Assembly (NCBI GenBank): GCA_037440545.1
Contig: JBBITX010000022.1
Span: forward strand, 1 to 20,297
Length of the DNA stretch: 20,297 nt
Direction of reading: 5' to 3'
Source of the DNA: JAVZIQ01 sp037440545
GTDB lineage: Archaea; Thermoproteota; Bathyarchaeia; Bathyarchaeales; Bathycorpusculaceae
The notes under the pieces are model-generated. The model ran no database searches, was not told the origin of the DNA, and was given only the letters and a program-made list of their open reading frames with translations. This document shows, in pieces, positions 7,442 through 14,422 of this stretch; position 1 is the stretch's first letter, and every line of letters starts with the position of its first letter. The position numbers were made by a program, and so were the translations under genes.

Positions 7442-8232
7442 GCGTTTTCGAAGGCTTCCGTTTCAGAAGAGTTAATTCTCCAATCCACAATTTAGACCCG
7501 CGTATAAAATTCGTCTACTCATGCGTTATCTTCGTTACTGCAATACTTTACTGGGAGCTAATTCCATTAGCTGTGCTCTTCTTATTACAGGTTCCCCTAG
7601 TTCTTCTTGCAAGGGTTAAAAGAGAATGGCTGGGCGCCATGAAAGGCGCAGGTTTTCTAGCTTCATTAATATTCCTTACAAATTTCATTTACTCCTTTAT
7701 AAATGGCGGATACAAAGTTTCTGTCTCTTCAATAGAGTACGCCTCAGCAATGACCTTAAGGTTCCTTGTACTTGTAGAATCCTTTTCAATTTTCTTCCTC
7801 ACAACCTCGCCTGATCATCTAGGCTTAGCTCTGGAGCAGACCCACGTACCATACGAGTTTTGTTTTGCCTTTACTACAGCAGTGCGTTTTGTTCCAGTTC
7901 TGGCTGAAGAGGCCCAAACAATAATGGATGCCCAGAAGGCTAGAGGGTTAGAGCTTGAAAAGGGCAGCTTCTTAAAAAGAATTAGAAATTACATTCCAAT
8001 TCTGATACCTTTGATAGTAAGTGCAATTCGGAGAAGCCTAGAGCTTGCTGAGGCAATGGAATCCCGTGCTTGGGGAGCTACAAGTAAACGCACAAACCTT
8101 TACAGTTTACAGCTGAGCAAATGGGATTTCTTCCTGATAATCATTATTTTAATGATTTTAGCCGCAGCCGTCTCTGTGAGGTTTTACATTAAGATACCTA
8201 GTTTGGAGGATATAACGTTAAGATTTTATTAA
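7438..8232 (+). CDS. ecfT: ECF transporter transmembrane coupling subunit EcfT (CbiQ family)
   Basis: Integral membrane subunit that couples the two ATPases to exchangeable S components. The 264 residues show hydrophobic spans at about 25-58, 68-90, 103-123, 143-156 and 230-252, with a long amphipathic cytoplasmic region between the last two. That region holds the two coupling helices: DAQKARGLELEKG (ARG at 168-170) and AMESRAWGAT (SRA at 209-211, a variant of the usual ARG). The ATG at 7438 overlaps the ecfA2 stop by 4 bases and has AGGAGA at 7425-7430. Substrate range depends on S components encoded elsewhere; queT at the right end of the window is one candidate. Confidence 0.93.
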   Translation: MSVFEGFRFRRVNSPIHNLDPRIKFVYSCVIFVTAILYWELIPLAVLFLLQVPLVLLARVKREWLGAMKGAGFLASLIFLTNFIYSFINGGYKVSVSSIEYASAMTLRFLVLVESFSIFFLTTSPDHLGLALEQTHVPYEFCFAFTTAVRFVPVLAEEAQTIMDAQKARGLELEKGSFLKRIRNYIPILIPLIVSAIRRSLELAEAMESRAWGATSKRTNLYSLQLSKWDFFLIIIILMILAAAVSVRFYIKIPSLEDITLRFY

Positions 8233-8263
8233 CCGCAAGATTTTTAACATAAACACTGGCTTA

Positions 8264-8887
8264 ATGGGTCTCGCGGAGCTGGAAAAATTGAGATGGTTGA
8301 GAGCGGCGGCTGAGGAAATTATTTCAGGGATAAAGGAAGCTATAGATGGACTCAACCCCAATGAGGTTGAAAGATTAATACAGCTTCTAATTGAGGCGAA
8401 AAACAAAAAGATTTTTGTGGTAGGCATGGGAAGAAGTGGATTCGTGGGGAGGGCTTTCGCCCTTCGCCTCATGAACCTAGGCTTTAACGTATATTTTCTA
8501 GGCGAAACCATAACGCCAGCTGCAGAGAAAGGAGACCTCCTAATAGCTATTTCAGGAACAGGAGCCACAAAAATAGTCTTGACGGCTGGAGCAGCTGCGA
8601 AAGAAATAGGCGCCACAGTTATCGCCATAACATCTTTTCCCGAGTCACCCTTGGGGCGGCTTGCTGATTTGGCTGTAACTATTAAGGGAAGGACAAAAGC
8701 TGGATGGCCTAAAGAAGAGGATTATTTGGCCAGACAGCTTATGGGCGAAAGGGAGCCTCTGACACCCTTGGGAAGCATATTTGAAAACAACTGCATGGTT
8801 TTCCTAGATGGATTGATAGTTGAATTGATGCAGCGTATGGGAAGGACAGAAGAAGACTTAAGGCGAAGACATGCAACAATAGAGTAA
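8264..8887 (+). CDS. hxlB: 6-phospho-3-hexuloisomerase (SIS domain)
   Basis: PHI isomerises D-arabino-3-hexulose 6-phosphate and fructose 6-phosphate. In archaea lacking the oxidative pentose phosphate route it works in reverse ribulose monophosphate flow to make ribulose 5-phosphate and formaldehyde. The 207 residues form one SIS (sugar isomerase) domain: IFVVGMGRSGFVGRAFALRL around residues 50-69 (quoted in full), phosphosugar loop ISGTGAT (96-102), then SPLGRLADLAV, and the PHI-specific tail TPLGSIFE, LDGLIVELM and a final EDLRRRHATIE. Length is normal. The partner hexulose-phosphate synthase is not in the window. A TATA-like ATTTTATTAA about 40 bases upstream suggests its own promoter, separate from ecfT, whose stop is 31 bases upstream. 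Confidence 0.93.
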   Translation: MGLAELEKLRWLRAAAEEIISGIKEAIDGLNPNEVERLIQLLIEAKNKKIFVVGMGRSGFVGRAFALRLMNLGFNVYFLGETITPAAEKGDLLIAISGTGATKIVLTAGAAAKEIGATVIAITSFPESPLGRLADLAVTIKGRTKAGWPKEEDYLARQLMGEREPLTPLGSIFENNCMVFLDGLIVELMQRMGRTEEDLRRRHATIE

Positions 8888-8911
8888 CTGCAAAATGGAG
8901 AGTGTAGCGAA

Positions 8912-8989
8912 ATACGAGCCAAATGGAAAAAGAAAAGGATGCGGCGTCAGAAAAAGAAGCGGCAAAAACGAAGGGAAAGATACAAGTAA
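8912..8989 (+). CDS. rpl41e: Ribosomal protein L41e, with ATA at the start position
   Basis: A 25-codon frame ending in TAA encodes RAKWKKKRMRR from residue 2 to 12, followed by a K/R/Q-rich tail ending RRERYK. This is nearly the whole eukaryotic/archaeal L41e, which is 25 residues and starts MRAKWRKKRMRR in human. Alignment is end to end without gaps, so the first residue falls on codon ATA at 8912-8914 instead of ATG. L41e is the tiny basic helix of the large subunit that bridges to the small subunit. GGAGAGTG at 8897-8904 lies 7 bases upstream as a weak ribosome-binding element. The only other in-frame non-AUG candidate is CTG at 8888, directly after the hxlB stop, which would add 8 residues; the internal ATG at 8939 would lose the conserved RAKW. 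Either AUA initiates, or this base is an assembly error. Confidence 0.82.
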   Translation: MRAKWKKKRMRRQKKKRQKRRERYK

Positions 8990-9206
8990 ACCAGTCTTTA
9001 TCTTGAAATATCATACAGTTTTCAGTTTCTCAACATACTTTCATTTTATCATCCTTTTGCTATCCAAGTTTGTTTTAAAGTTTAGCCATATATAATCATA
9101 GGAGTTTTTATAGACATTTAAAGCCTAAAATGTTTCTCGCTGAGAAATTTCCAAGACGCTATGGGCATTTTGAAAGAAAACTTTTAAGTGCTGCTGCAAT
9201 GTTGAT
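8990..9206. other. Gene-poor AT-rich spacer
   Basis: Between L41e and the zinc-ribbon gene I see no convincing gene. The first half is T-rich on the plus strand (runs of TTTC, TTTTATC, TTTTGC around 9018-9065), which could end L41e transcription in the archaeal U-tract manner. A TATA-like AAAACTTTTAAG at about 9177-9188 lies some 38 bases before the next start codon and would put transcription start roughly 12 bases before it. Confidence 0.5.
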
Positions 9207-9221
9207 TTGAAGGGGTGGAAA

Positions 9222-9389
9222 ATGTTGAGCTCTAAAAGTAAGAGGATATTAAAGTGCCCTAATTGCGGCTTCACATTCGACATCTCATATGGCAGGGCTT
9301 TTGCATGTTCAGGGTGTCCATCAACTGTTCAGTGTGGATATGCTAAATGCCCAAAGTGCAGTCATGAGTTTCCACTGCAAACAATATAG
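9222..9389 (+). CDS. Small protein with two zinc-ribbon knuckles, function unknown
   Basis: A 55-residue protein with seven cysteines: a CPNCG knuckle near residue 12, a central CSGCPSTVQCGY cluster, and a CPKC knuckle near the C terminus, with the flanks FTFDISYGRAFAC and SHEFPLQTI. Spacing suggests two zinc sites or one zinc plus another metal. I recall similar small archaeal proteins with CPxCG and GCxxxxCG elements, sometimes near metal-transport genes, but I cannot name the family with confidence. ATG at 9222 is preferred because GGGGTGG at 9212-9218 is 3 bases upstream; the frame opens earlier at TTG 9207. It stands alone between a promoter-like box and a membrane-protein gene about 80 bases downstream. 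Confidence 0.75.
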   Translation: MLSSKSKRILKCPNCGFTFDISYGRAFACSGCPSTVQCGYAKCPKCSHEFPLQTI

Positions 9390-9467
9390 CATTTTTGCAA
9401 GATGTTGAAAACAGTCATATTTTTTAGCCTGTTTCCTAATATCATTTGATGAGCTCCTCAAAATTTG

Positions 9468-10361
9468 ATGTGCACGGTGGGGCCATTGTCAAACCATAAC
9501 TCCAGACGCTTTGTGCTACGATGGTCTTCTTTAAAAGGCTTAACGGCAATAATTCTTTTCATTATAGCGGCGGTACTGATTGAATATCTGATAATTTTGT
9601 ATGCAATGAAGCTGGGGGTTAAAGAGGAAAGCCCTGTCCAATGGATCTTTAAATTTCCCGGAACTGACTGGACTGCAACATTAACTTTAAGCCCGTTCTT
9701 CCATCTTGTTCCAGCGGCAGCCATTATAGCCCTAACATCGAGCTGGATTTGTTTAACAAAGTATGTAGCGATGAAGCCTCAGAAGCCCATTATAGAAAAA
9801 GGTAAGCTCATTAAGAAAGCTGGAAGAGAAACACGTGAGGGAAGCAGAATTAAATCAAGATTAGAATTTTCTGCAAAAGCGTTTTTGAGTAAAATGAAAC
9901 TCAGATTGTTAAAGTCTAGAAGTATTGCCCTCTTTTCGCGTAGGGTAAGCTTTGCAAAGGCAACAATAAAAAGCGCCTTCCTAATTCTGCTCATCTTTTC
10001 AGCGCTAACCTTAATTGCTTCCATTTTGGCCCATCCAAAGGTGATTTACCAGGCACTTTCAGACTTTTACGTTCATAACCCTTCAATACTAGGATTTGTT
10101 AAGAAGGTAGGCACCTCAACTATGGGATGGTTTTGCTCAGCATTTAACAATGCAATTTTAAATTTTGCTCCAGCTTTCAGAAATGTTATTCAAAGTGTAG
10201 GAAGTCTAATCGAGCCTATCGTTGAACTCTCCCCTGCTGGCAAATACTTGGTAATTCAAAACGTTGCAGTTTGGATTTCCGCATTTTCTGTTCTACTTTA
10301 CGGAGCTATCACAAAGAGGGGGCATCGTCCTATAGGGTTTAAAAAAGTTTGGAGGCGCTAA
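9468..10361 (+). CDS. Predicted four-helix membrane protein, unknown function
   Basis: I do not recognise this family. The roughly 297-residue product has hydrophobic segments at about residues 24-48, 76-98, 168-188 and 262-281. Between the second and third helices lies a strongly basic stretch of about 65 residues (many K/R, e.g. KPQKPIIEKGKLIKKAGRE) that should be cytoplasmic by the positive-inside rule, placing both termini inside. A second loop of about 70 residues between helices three and four would face outside. The start is uncertain: ATG at 9468, or TTG at 9486 which has GGTGGGG just upstream. Its TAA ends at 10361, two bases before the GTG of the TIM-barrel gene, and its last codons contain that gene's GGAGG ribosome-binding site, so the two are almost surely co-translated. 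Confidence 0.7.
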   Translation: MCTVGPLSNHNSRRFVLRWSSLKGLTAIILFIIAAVLIEYLIILYAMKLGVKEESPVQWIFKFPGTDWTATLTLSPFFHLVPAAAIIALTSSWICLTKYVAMKPQKPIIEKGKLIKKAGRETREGSRIKSRLEFSAKAFLSKMKLRLLKSRSIALFSRRVSFAKATIKSAFLILLIFSALTLIASILAHPKVIYQALSDFYVHNPSILGFVKKVGTSTMGWFCSAFNNAILNFAPAFRNVIQSVGSLIEPIVELSPAGKYLVIQNVAVWISAFSVLLYGAITKRGHRPIGFKKVWRR

Positions 10362-10363
10362 CT

Positions 10364-11227
10364 GTGACTAGCCGTCCCAGATTTGGCCCGGCAGGCATCC
10401 CTCCCTCGTTTAGAGCTCAAAAAGCTTCATTGTCAGATGTTCCATGGCTTCTGCGTGAAGAGGGGCTTGACGCATTTGAATATCAAGCTGTCCGCTGGGG
10501 CGTTAAGCCACAAATTAAAATAGAAGAGGCTGAAAAGCTAGGTTTGAAAGCCGAAGAAAACGATGTTAAAATAAGCCTCCACGGCTCTTATTTCATAAAC
10601 CTATGCGGAGATAAAGAAACTGTTGATGCAAGCAAAAACCGCCTGCTAGCCTGTGCTACAGCATCTCAGTGGATGAAATCACAGATAGTTGTGTTTCATC
10701 CAGGCTTCTATGGCCGGAAAACGCCTAAGGAAGTCTTCAGCATATGCCTTCAAGCTTTGAAGGATGTTATTGATATGCTAAATAATTTGGAAATTAGAAA
10801 TGTTAGACTTGGTCCAGAAACGATGGGTAAACCATCCCAGTTTGGTAGCTTAGACGAAATTTTAGCTTTATGCGAACAAGTTGAACAGACACAGCCAGTT
10901 ATAGACTGGGCGCATTTACACGCAAGGGATCGTGGACTCTTCAAGACCGTTGAGGACTTTCGAAAAGTAATAATTAAGATTGAGGAGAGGCTTGGAGCAG
11001 AAGCCGTTAGAAACATGCACTGCCATTTCACAAAGGTTGAATTTACCGATAAAGGTGAGAAGTGTCACCATACAATAGAGGAGCCTGGCTATGGACCCGA
11101 CTTTGCCATGCTTGCAAAGGTTATAGCTGAATTCAAGTTGGCTCCAGTTTTCATAAGTGAAAGCCCAGCGCTAGACGTTGACGCATTAAAGATGCGAGAA
11201 ATCCTGCTAAGAGAGTTTAAAACTTAA
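10364..11227 (+). CDS. Endonuclease IV-like TIM-barrel protein (AP endonuclease family 2)
   Basis: A 287-residue xylose isomerase-like TIM barrel of the AP endonuclease family 2 group, relatives of which use a trinuclear zinc site to cut DNA at abasic sites. Candidate metal ligands appear in family order: His in SLHGSYFINL, His in VVFHPGFYG, Glu in LGPETMGKPS, Asp and His in VIDWAHLHARD, His in NMHCHFTK, His in GEKCHHTIEE and Glu in FISESPALD. Compared with bacterial Nfo, the DRHH stretch reads KCHH, so one Asp ligand seems replaced. It is therefore a divergent archaeal relative and its activity on DNA is not assured. GTG at 10364 is chosen because GGAGG at 10351-10355 is 8 bases upstream; an in-frame TTG at 10349 would overlap the previous gene. 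Confidence 0.85.
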   Translation: MTSRPRFGPAGIPPSFRAQKASLSDVPWLLREEGLDAFEYQAVRWGVKPQIKIEEAEKLGLKAEENDVKISLHGSYFINLCGDKETVDASKNRLLACATASQWMKSQIVVFHPGFYGRKTPKEVFSICLQALKDVIDMLNNLEIRNVRLGPETMGKPSQFGSLDEILALCEQVEQTQPVIDWAHLHARDRGLFKTVEDFRKVIIKIEERLGAEAVRNMHCHFTKVEFTDKGEKCHHTIEEPGYGPDFAMLAKVIAEFKLAPVFISESPALDVDALKMREILLREFKT

Positions 11228-11291
11228 ATTATGGAGCAGTCTATGCGATAACTTTTTTTACGTTGCCTCCTTGCTCTTTGTAGGTGCGTGT

Positions 11292-12527
11292 TTGGCTCGG
11301 CTGAAAGGCTTCCGAAAACTCGTGTCAGTTGAAGAAGCTTTGCATTTATTTTTCAGTAAAATGGAAATTAAACCTTTAAGCTCAGAGCTGGTTTCTATAA
11401 GAAATGCATATGAGAGGGTTTTAGCAGAAGATATTATTGCAGAAGATGATCTCCCAAGGTTTGATAAGTCAGCTGTTGACGGTTATGCCGTTAAAGCAGA
11501 AGATACATTGGGCGCATCAACCGTTAATCCTAAAACCTTAAAAGTAATTGAGAAGGATGAGCTTGGGAAAGGAGAAGCAAAACAGATTTGGACTGGAATG
11601 CCCATTCCGAAGGGAGCAGACTCAGTTTTAATGCTTGAAAATGTTAAAAGACTTGAAAACGCCGTTGAAGTTTGGACGGCAATTGCTCCTGGAGAGAATG
11701 TTTCAAAAAAGGGTGAAGACCTTAGGAAGGGCGAGGTTGCCGTAAAAGCTGGAACCCGTCTAAAGCCTCAACATATAGGTTTATTAGCTTCCCTAGGAAA
11801 ATGCAGGGTCAAGGTTGTCAAGAAGCCTATAGTGGCAATTTTAGCTACTGGAAACGAGCTTGTCGAAGTTGGAGAAACTCTGCGTTACGGCCAAGTTTTT
11901 GAGGTTAATAGGCTTATTATTTCTGGATTATGCCGCGAATTGGGCGCAGAACCTCTTGATTTGGGCATCGCAAGAGATGATGTTGAAGAGATTTCATGGA
12001 AAATTAAACCTGAACTTGAAAAAGTGGACATGTTGATAACAACCGGTGGGACAAGTGTAGGAGAGTTAGACTTGGTTCCCCAAGCCGTAAACAAAATTGG
12101 AAATCCTGGCATCGTGGTTCATGGCGTGGCGATGCGTCCAGCCATGCCCACAAGTTTGGCAGTTGTTCATGGAAAGCCTATTGTAATTCTTTCAGGGAAT
12201 CCTGTTGCGGCTTTCTTCGGGTTTGAGGTTTTTGCAAGGCCATTAATCCTTAAAATGTTAGGCGTATCCCATGAAACTAGAACTGTCGTGATGGCAAAAT
12301 TGACGCGCAGGGTCGCAACAGCTCTTGGAAGGAAAACCTTCGTCCGTGTTAGAGCTTATCACTGCGATGGGGAGTTTTTGGCTGAACCTATAAGCTCTAG
12401 AGGCTCCGGAATCATCTCCACCTTGACTAAGGCTAACGGTTACGTTGTTGTCCCTGAAAACCGTGAAGGTTTAGAAAAGGGTGAAAAAGTCCAAGTGTGC
12501 CTTTTCGACACCTTAGAAGTGGTATAA
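11292..12527 (+). CDS. moeA: Molybdopterin molybdenumtransferase MoeA, paralog 1 (variant motif)
   Basis: MoeA inserts molybdate (or tungstate) into adenylated molybdopterin to make the active cofactor. The 411 residues follow the family: DKSAVDGYAVKAED near residue 58-71, WTGMPIPKGADSVLM, AILATGNELVEVGE, the MPT-binding TTGGTSVGELD (251-261), and a C-terminal beta domain. Two usual motifs are altered: the KPGKP stretch reads MRPAMPT (281-287) and the LPGNP loop reads LSGNP (300-304). The frame opens at TTG 11271, but TTG at 11292, with GGTG at 11283-11286 before it, yields the family-like start MARLKGFRKLVSVEEAL. Its stop is one base before the second moeA, so they form a pair with likely divided labour. 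Confidence 0.93.
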   Translation: MARLKGFRKLVSVEEALHLFFSKMEIKPLSSELVSIRNAYERVLAEDIIAEDDLPRFDKSAVDGYAVKAEDTLGASTVNPKTLKVIEKDELGKGEAKQIWTGMPIPKGADSVLMLENVKRLENAVEVWTAIAPGENVSKKGEDLRKGEVAVKAGTRLKPQHIGLLASLGKCRVKVVKKPIVAILATGNELVEVGETLRYGQVFEVNRLIISGLCRELGAEPLDLGIARDDVEEISWKIKPELEKVDMLITTGGTSVGELDLVPQAVNKIGNPGIVVHGVAMRPAMPTSLAVVHGKPIVILSGNPVAAFFGFEVFARPLILKMLGVSHETRTVVMAKLTRRVATALGRKTFVRVRAYHCDGEFLAEPISSRGSGIISTLTKANGYVVVPENREGLEKGEKVQVCLFDTLEVV

Positions 12528-12528
12528 A

Positions 12529-13770
12529 ATGTTCAGAAAGCTTTTAACTTTGGATGAGGCAAAGCATGTTATAATTCAACATTTTAAGCCTAAACCTATA
12601 GGATTTGAAGAAATACCCATTTTAAAGGCATTTAAACGCGTCCTATCCGAAGATGTAAGGGCAGCCTTTGACGTTCCACCTTTCACTCGTTCAACCGTTG
12701 ATGGATATGCTGTTATTGCCGAAGACACTTTCAATGCTGAAGAAGGTAGACCTGTCAAGCTTAAACTCAGCGGCGCAGTTAGCGTTGGTGAAATGCCTAG
12801 CGCAAGGTTGACGCATGGAGCTGCTTTTGAAATAATGACTGGGGCGCCATTGCCTGAGGGCGCAGACGCTGTGGTTATGGCTGAATACACTGAATGTAAA
12901 AACGGTGAAGTCTATGTCTATAATCCAGTTGTACAAGGCGAGAATGTCATGAAGATGGGGTCGGACATAAAAAAGGGTGAAACTGTGCTTCGAAAAGGTC
13001 GAGTTCTGGGTTCAAGGGAGATAGGAGCTCTAGCGGCGATTGGAATGGCAACTGTAAAGGTTTACAAAGTTCCAAAAGTGGCCGTCTTGTCAACTGGAGC
13101 AGAATTAACTGAGCCTGGAGAAACTTTGCTTCCAGCTAAAATTTACGACATAAACGCTTACAGTTTAAGCGCTGCAGTTCTTGAGGCTGGAGGAGAGCCT
13201 ATACACTTCGGAGTATTCCAAGACGATTCTGCTGAAGTTAAGGAAGCGTTAAAAAAAGCTTTAGTTTCAGCAGATGCTGTTTTAACTTCAGGAGGAGTTT
13301 CTGTAGGTCTAAAAGACGTCATTCCGAAAACTTTAAGTGAAATTGGGAAGCCAGGCTTGATTGTCTGTGGAATAGCCATAAAACCGGGAAAACCAACAAC
13401 AGTAGCCATAATAAATGGAAAACCCATATTCGCTCTTCCAGGACACCCAACATCAGCCTTACTGATTTTCCACATTCTAGTAAAGCCTGTGATTGAGCGT
13501 ATGGCTGGAAGAAAGCCAAAAAGGCCTTTAAAAGTCAAAGCAACAGCTTCAAAAAGAATGTTCCCGGCCAAAGGTAGACGTACATTCATAACCGTTAAGC
13601 TGAAAAAAGATAAGGATGGAAAGCTAACAGCAGAACCTGCCACTGTTGGGTTGTCGGGTGCAATTACCACACTTTTAAGGGCAGACGGCTTTATAGAAAT
13701 CTCCGAAGACCAACAGTTTATCGATGAAAACGAGGAAATCACAGTTCATTTATTTAGAGAACCTTATTAG
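12529..13770 (+). CDS. moeA: Molybdopterin molybdenumtransferase MoeA, paralog 2 (canonical motifs)
   Basis: Second MoeA, 413 residues, encoded one base after the first. It keeps the canonical elements: TRSTVDGYAVIAED (residues 54-67), MTGAPLPEGADAVVM, VAVLSTGAELTEPGE, TSGGVSVGLKD (253-263), IKPGKPT (284-290) and LPGHPTSAL (303-311, close to the standard LPGNPVS). The C-terminal domain IV follows and ends in EEITVHLF. Two moeA genes are common in archaea and are often interpreted as separate Mo and W insertases; which is which cannot be told from this sequence. The gene ends 10 bases before the convergent stop of a small membrane-protein gene. Confidence 0.95.
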   Translation: MFRKLLTLDEAKHVIIQHFKPKPIGFEEIPILKAFKRVLSEDVRAAFDVPPFTRSTVDGYAVIAEDTFNAEEGRPVKLKLSGAVSVGEMPSARLTHGAAFEIMTGAPLPEGADAVVMAEYTECKNGEVYVYNPVVQGENVMKMGSDIKKGETVLRKGRVLGSREIGALAAIGMATVKVYKVPKVAVLSTGAELTEPGETLLPAKIYDINAYSLSAAVLEAGGEPIHFGVFQDDSAEVKEALKKALVSADAVLTSGGVSVGLKDVIPKTLSEIGKPGLIVCGIAIKPGKPTTVAIINGKPIFALPGHPTSALLIFHILVKPVIERMAGRKPKRPLKVKATASKRMFPAKGRRTFITVKLKKDKDGKLTAEPATVGLSGAITTLLRADGFIEISEDQQFIDENEEITVHLFREPY

Positions 13771-13780
13771 GATCGAGGTT

Positions 13781-14137
13781 TCAACCCTTAAGCTTTCTCT
13801 TCTTCGAGGCAATGTAAACAGTGAAAATCCACGTTAAAACCAAATATAAGAATACGGCCAAGTCAAACAGAGTGTTCTTCCCCATAGCGTAATAAAGCAT
13901 GGAAAAAGCAAAAGCGTTCGCCATAAAAAATAAAACCAAGGCGCTCCAAAGCGCCCAAACTCTCTCTCTGAAAAGCCCATAGGAAGTAGCTAAACTTAAA
14001 ACTCCCATCAGACAAATGTGGATAAGCCCGAAATCGCTTGCCAAAAAAATTAAGAAAACAACTCCAGCCCCAGCGTAAAAGGCAACCGCTACCAAAAAAC
14101 CAGCTTCCTTTCCCTTCAATCGCTCCTTTAAACCCAT
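13781..14137 (-). CDS. Small four-helix membrane protein, unknown function
   Basis: A 118-residue very hydrophobic protein with four predicted spans at about residues 12-33, 37-54, 60-82 and 90-110. Charged ends (KERLKGKE at the N terminus, SKKRKLKG at the C terminus) indicate both termini are cytoplasmic. No motif or family is recognised. Alanine and phenylalanine content and good ATG context suggest a real gene, and it occupies almost the whole space between the moeA pair and the intergenic region. It is convergent with moeA paralog 2 and divergent from the ureohydrolase gene. Confidence 0.7.
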   Translation of the reverse strand: MGLKERLKGKEAGFLVAVAFYAGAGVVFLIFLASDFGLIHICLMGVLSLATSYGLFRERVWALWSALVLFFMANAFAFSMLYYAMGKNTLFDLAVFLYLVLTWIFTVYIASKKRKLKG

Positions 14138-14422
14138 TCGCGTCGCCTTTAGAGTTAACTCATAGAATTAAGCAAGAAACATTAATAAATTATGCTGTTT
14201 GCTGTTTAATCGACATTGGTAATTTGGCGTTAAGCAAATTTTAAAATAGTCATGTTGCAAATAAATAACAAGAGGTTGAAAGCGAATTTTGCCTTATTAG
14301 AGGGCCTGCAGCAGTGCCCGTCATTTAAAGCGCTGAATATTGTAGGCGAAAAAGTTTAGTGGTTCTTAGGCTTAAGTTAAGCGGAAGAAGTGAGCGTATC
14401 AATTGGTGGGTGAAGATGCAAA
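14138..14422. other. Intergenic region between the small membrane protein and speB
   Basis: A 285-base spacer between divergent genes. It contains a tandem GCTGTTT x2 (14194-14207), AT-rich promoter-like sequence around 14180-14270, and a 35-codon frame (14252-14359) from ATG without a good ribosome-binding site or recognised homology. I see no RNA gene in it. Confidence 0.4.

Noticed and set aside
8895..9095. 66-codon plus-strand frame starting ATGGAGAGTG
   Set aside because: It overlaps the L41e frame in another phase; its basic N-terminal half is a frame-shifted reading of L41e and the remainder is translated AT-rich spacer.
9130..9210. 26-codon frame before the zinc-ribbon gene
   Set aside because: No ribosome-binding site or recognised homology, and it overlaps the likely promoter of the next gene.
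10364..11227. Calling the TIM barrel a bona fide endonuclease IV (nfo)
   Set aside because: The DRHH metal motif is changed to KCHH and flanking sequence is diverged, so only the superfamily level is supported.
14252..14359. 35-codon frame from ATG upstream of speB
   Set aside because: No ribosome-binding site, no recognised homology, and short enough to arise by chance.
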